Assembly: GCA_052390035.1 (NCBI GenBank)
Contig: JBQTHI010000165.1
Coordinates: forward strand, 1-23,906
DNA: 23,906 bases
Reading direction: 5' to 3'
Origin: JBQTHI01 sp052390035
GTDB taxonomy: Bacteria; Actinomycetota; Acidimicrobiia; Spongiisociales; ZC4RG35
Below the pieces are notes generated by a model, which was not told the DNA's origin, did not search any database, and worked only from the letters and a program-made list of their open reading frames with translations. The translations under genes were made by a program, and so were the position numbers. Positions 22,484 to 23,906 of this stretch are shown here, one piece after another. Position 1 is the first letter of the stretch. Every line of letters begins with the position of its first letter.

Positions 22484-23906
22484 GGCCGCACCTCCGCTCC
22501 CTTCAGGTCGGGAATGCCGGTGATGTCGCCCGCCAGTTCCTCGGACGAGAGGTCGGGCTCCGACACGAATCCAAAGCGCAGATAGAGGGCCGGCAGCACC
22601 AGCAGCGCCACCAGGGTTGAAGTGACCAGACCACCGAACATCACGAGCGCCATTGGTTGAACTATTTCGAGACCCGCCCGATTGCCCATCACCGCCATCG
22701 GGATGATGACGACGGCGGTGGCGATGGCAGTAATCAGGATGGATCCGCCCAGCTCGCGGGTTCCCTGGTTGACAACCTCAGGCCCGAAGATCACGCCTTC
22801 CCGCTCGAGGCGCTGATAACGCTTGATCATCGCGATGCCGTTGCGGGTGGTAAAGCCGATGATGGCAAGGAAGCCGGCCAATGAGCCGAGCCGGAGTGTC
22901 CGTCCGTCAAGGAGCAGGGCCAACACCCCACCAGCCAACGCGACCGGCAGTGTCAGGAAAGCGAGGAGGGCGAGGCGCCAGCTGGAGAAGGCGGCTTGCA
23001 GTAGCAGCAACACCCCGATGATGACTGCCAAGGTGACGAGCGCCAGTTGGCCCTGTGCCGCCCGCTGCTCGGCGGGCGCCGACAGCAACTCGGCGTGATA
23101 TTCATAGGCGAATTCCATGCCTGCCAGGCCCCGATCGACCTCGGCCAGGACGTCGTTGAGTGACCGGCCGTTGACGCCCGCCGCCACGTCCAGGTACCGC
23201 TCGACCGACTCGTGGCGTATGACTGTGGGCCGTGGCACGACTCTCACGTCGGCGACCTCACCCACCCGAACGTGTTCCCCGGTGGGTGTGTCGATCAGAA
23301 GGTTGCGGACATCGTCTTCGGTTTGGCGGATGGCGGGGGTGCCCCACACCACGACGTCGAAGACTTTTTGCTCCTCGAACAGGTTGCCGACGGTGATGCC
23401 CGACAGCAGTACAGCCGCCGCTCGCCGAACATCGCCTGGCTTGATGCCGGCAGCCTGGGCGCGATCGAGGTCGACCTCGACCTCGATGATCGGCTCGTTG
23501 GCCGGGAGCTGAACCTGCGGTTCACCGATGCCGGAGATCGCCGCCATCATCGACCTGACCTCTTCCGCTTGTGCTTCGAGCACGGCGGGTTCCTGGCCGT
23601 AGACCCTGACCACTACCTCCTCCCGGCGGCCCTGGAGCACCGTAGTGATCCGCTGCTCCGAGTAGGTGAGCACGTCGCTTGAGATCTGTGTGTTGCCGGA
23701 CGCAACCTCTTCGATCGCCGACAGGGTGGCGTCGTAATCAGCGTCTGGAGCGATGCTGACCCAGATTTCACCTTCGTTTACGTTGACCAACTGATCGGAG
23801 GTGATCGCCCGGCCAACATGAGCACCCACGTTTCCGACTCCGGGACGAGCGCTCAGCTCATCCACCAACTGGCGGGTGATTTGATTCATCTGGCCGAGCG
23901 AGGTGC
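22480..23906 (-). CDS. HME-type RND efflux pump, C-terminal part (N-terminus beyond the window)
   Basis: This is the C-terminal 474 residues of a second RND pump, paralogous to the one at 18895-22032. The frame is open to the right window edge without a start, so the first half (about 590 residues by comparison with the neighbour) lies outside. Visible parts are the second extracytoplasmic loop (ARPGVGNVGAHVGRA, IKPGDVRRAA, EQKVFDVVVWGTP) and the final helix cluster (VLLLLQAAFSSWRLALLAF, TTRNGIAMIKRYQ, PALYLRFG). It has about 25 extra hydrophilic residues at the C-terminus that the neighbour lacks. It overlaps the mini-adaptor gene by four bases. The two pumps differ enough to have different substrates or to form a mixed complex. 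Confidence 0.9.
   Translation of the reverse strand, partial: TSLGQMNQITRQLVDELSARPGVGNVGAHVGRAITSDQLVNVNEGEIWVSIAPDADYDATLSAIEEVASGNTQISSDVLTYSEQRITTVLQGRREEVVVRVYGQEPAVLEAQAEEVRSMMAAISGIGEPQVQLPANEPIIEVEVDLDRAQAAGIKPGDVRRAAAVLLSGITVGNLFEEQKVFDVVVWGTPAIRQTEDDVRNLLIDTPTGEHVRVGEVADVRVVPRPTVIRHESVERYLDVAAGVNGRSLNDVLAEVDRGLAGMEFAYEYHAELLSAPAEQRAAQGQLALVTLAVIIGVLLLLQAAFSSWRLALLAFLTLPVALAGGVLALLLDGRTLRLGSLAGFLAIIGFTTRNGIAMIKRYQRLEREGVIFGPEVVNQGTRELGGSILITAIATAVVIIPMAVMGNRAGLEIVQPMALVMFGGLVTSTLVALLVLPALYLRFGFVSEPDLSSEELAGDITGIPDLKGAEVRP

Overview
The window is high-GC DNA with dense, tightly packed genes, GTG starts and typed lipoproteins (Cys after a lipobox). This fits an actinobacterial chromosome, perhaps an Acidimicrobiia-like lineage; that placement is inferred from gene style and protein sequence, since no marker gene or rRNA is present. 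There are no tRNA, rRNA or CRISPR features.

Layout. (1) 1-~1230: the 5' part of an ISL3-family insertion sequence whose transposase is frameshifted and runs off the left edge. (2) ~1248-18004: an accessory cell-surface polysaccharide locus of the Wzx/Wzy type. It carries an NAD-dependent epimerase, four sulfotransferases from at least three subgroups, two GT4 glycosyltransferases, a Wzy-like polymerase/ligase, a Wzz/BY-kinase-like chain-length protein and a Wzx flippase. It also carries two copies of an unusual pair: a 485-residue protein joining a nucleotidyltransferase-like domain to a thymidylate-kinase-like P-loop domain, and a separate small P-loop kinase. (3) 17952-18004: a long bidirectional terminator. 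(4) 18008-23906: a minus-strand efflux operon with two HME-type (CzcA/CusA-like) RND pumps, a very short lipoprotein that resembles only the C-terminal part of an RND adaptor, and a lipoprotein of unknown function.

The polysaccharide locus consists of short transcription units on both strands: epimerase (-) and sulfotransferase (+) diverge; a second sulfotransferase (-) converges on the first; GT4-Wzy-Wzz (+) form an overlapping operon; this converges with a five-gene minus operon (GT4, small kinase, NTase-kinase, sulfotransferase, sulfotransferase); a divergent plus operon (NTase-kinase, small kinase, Wzx) ends at the terminator. The simplest reading is an undecaprenyl-linked repeat unit built by the GT4 enzymes, flipped by Wzx, polymerised by Wzy with length control by the Wzz-like protein, and decorated with sulfate from PAPS. 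The NTase/kinase pairs may add a phosphate- or nucleotide-derived group or make an activated precursor. That last role is inference, and these pairs are the most novel element of the window. No initiating phosphoglycosyltransferase and no PAPS-synthesis genes are visible here; the locus or the rest of the genome must supply them.
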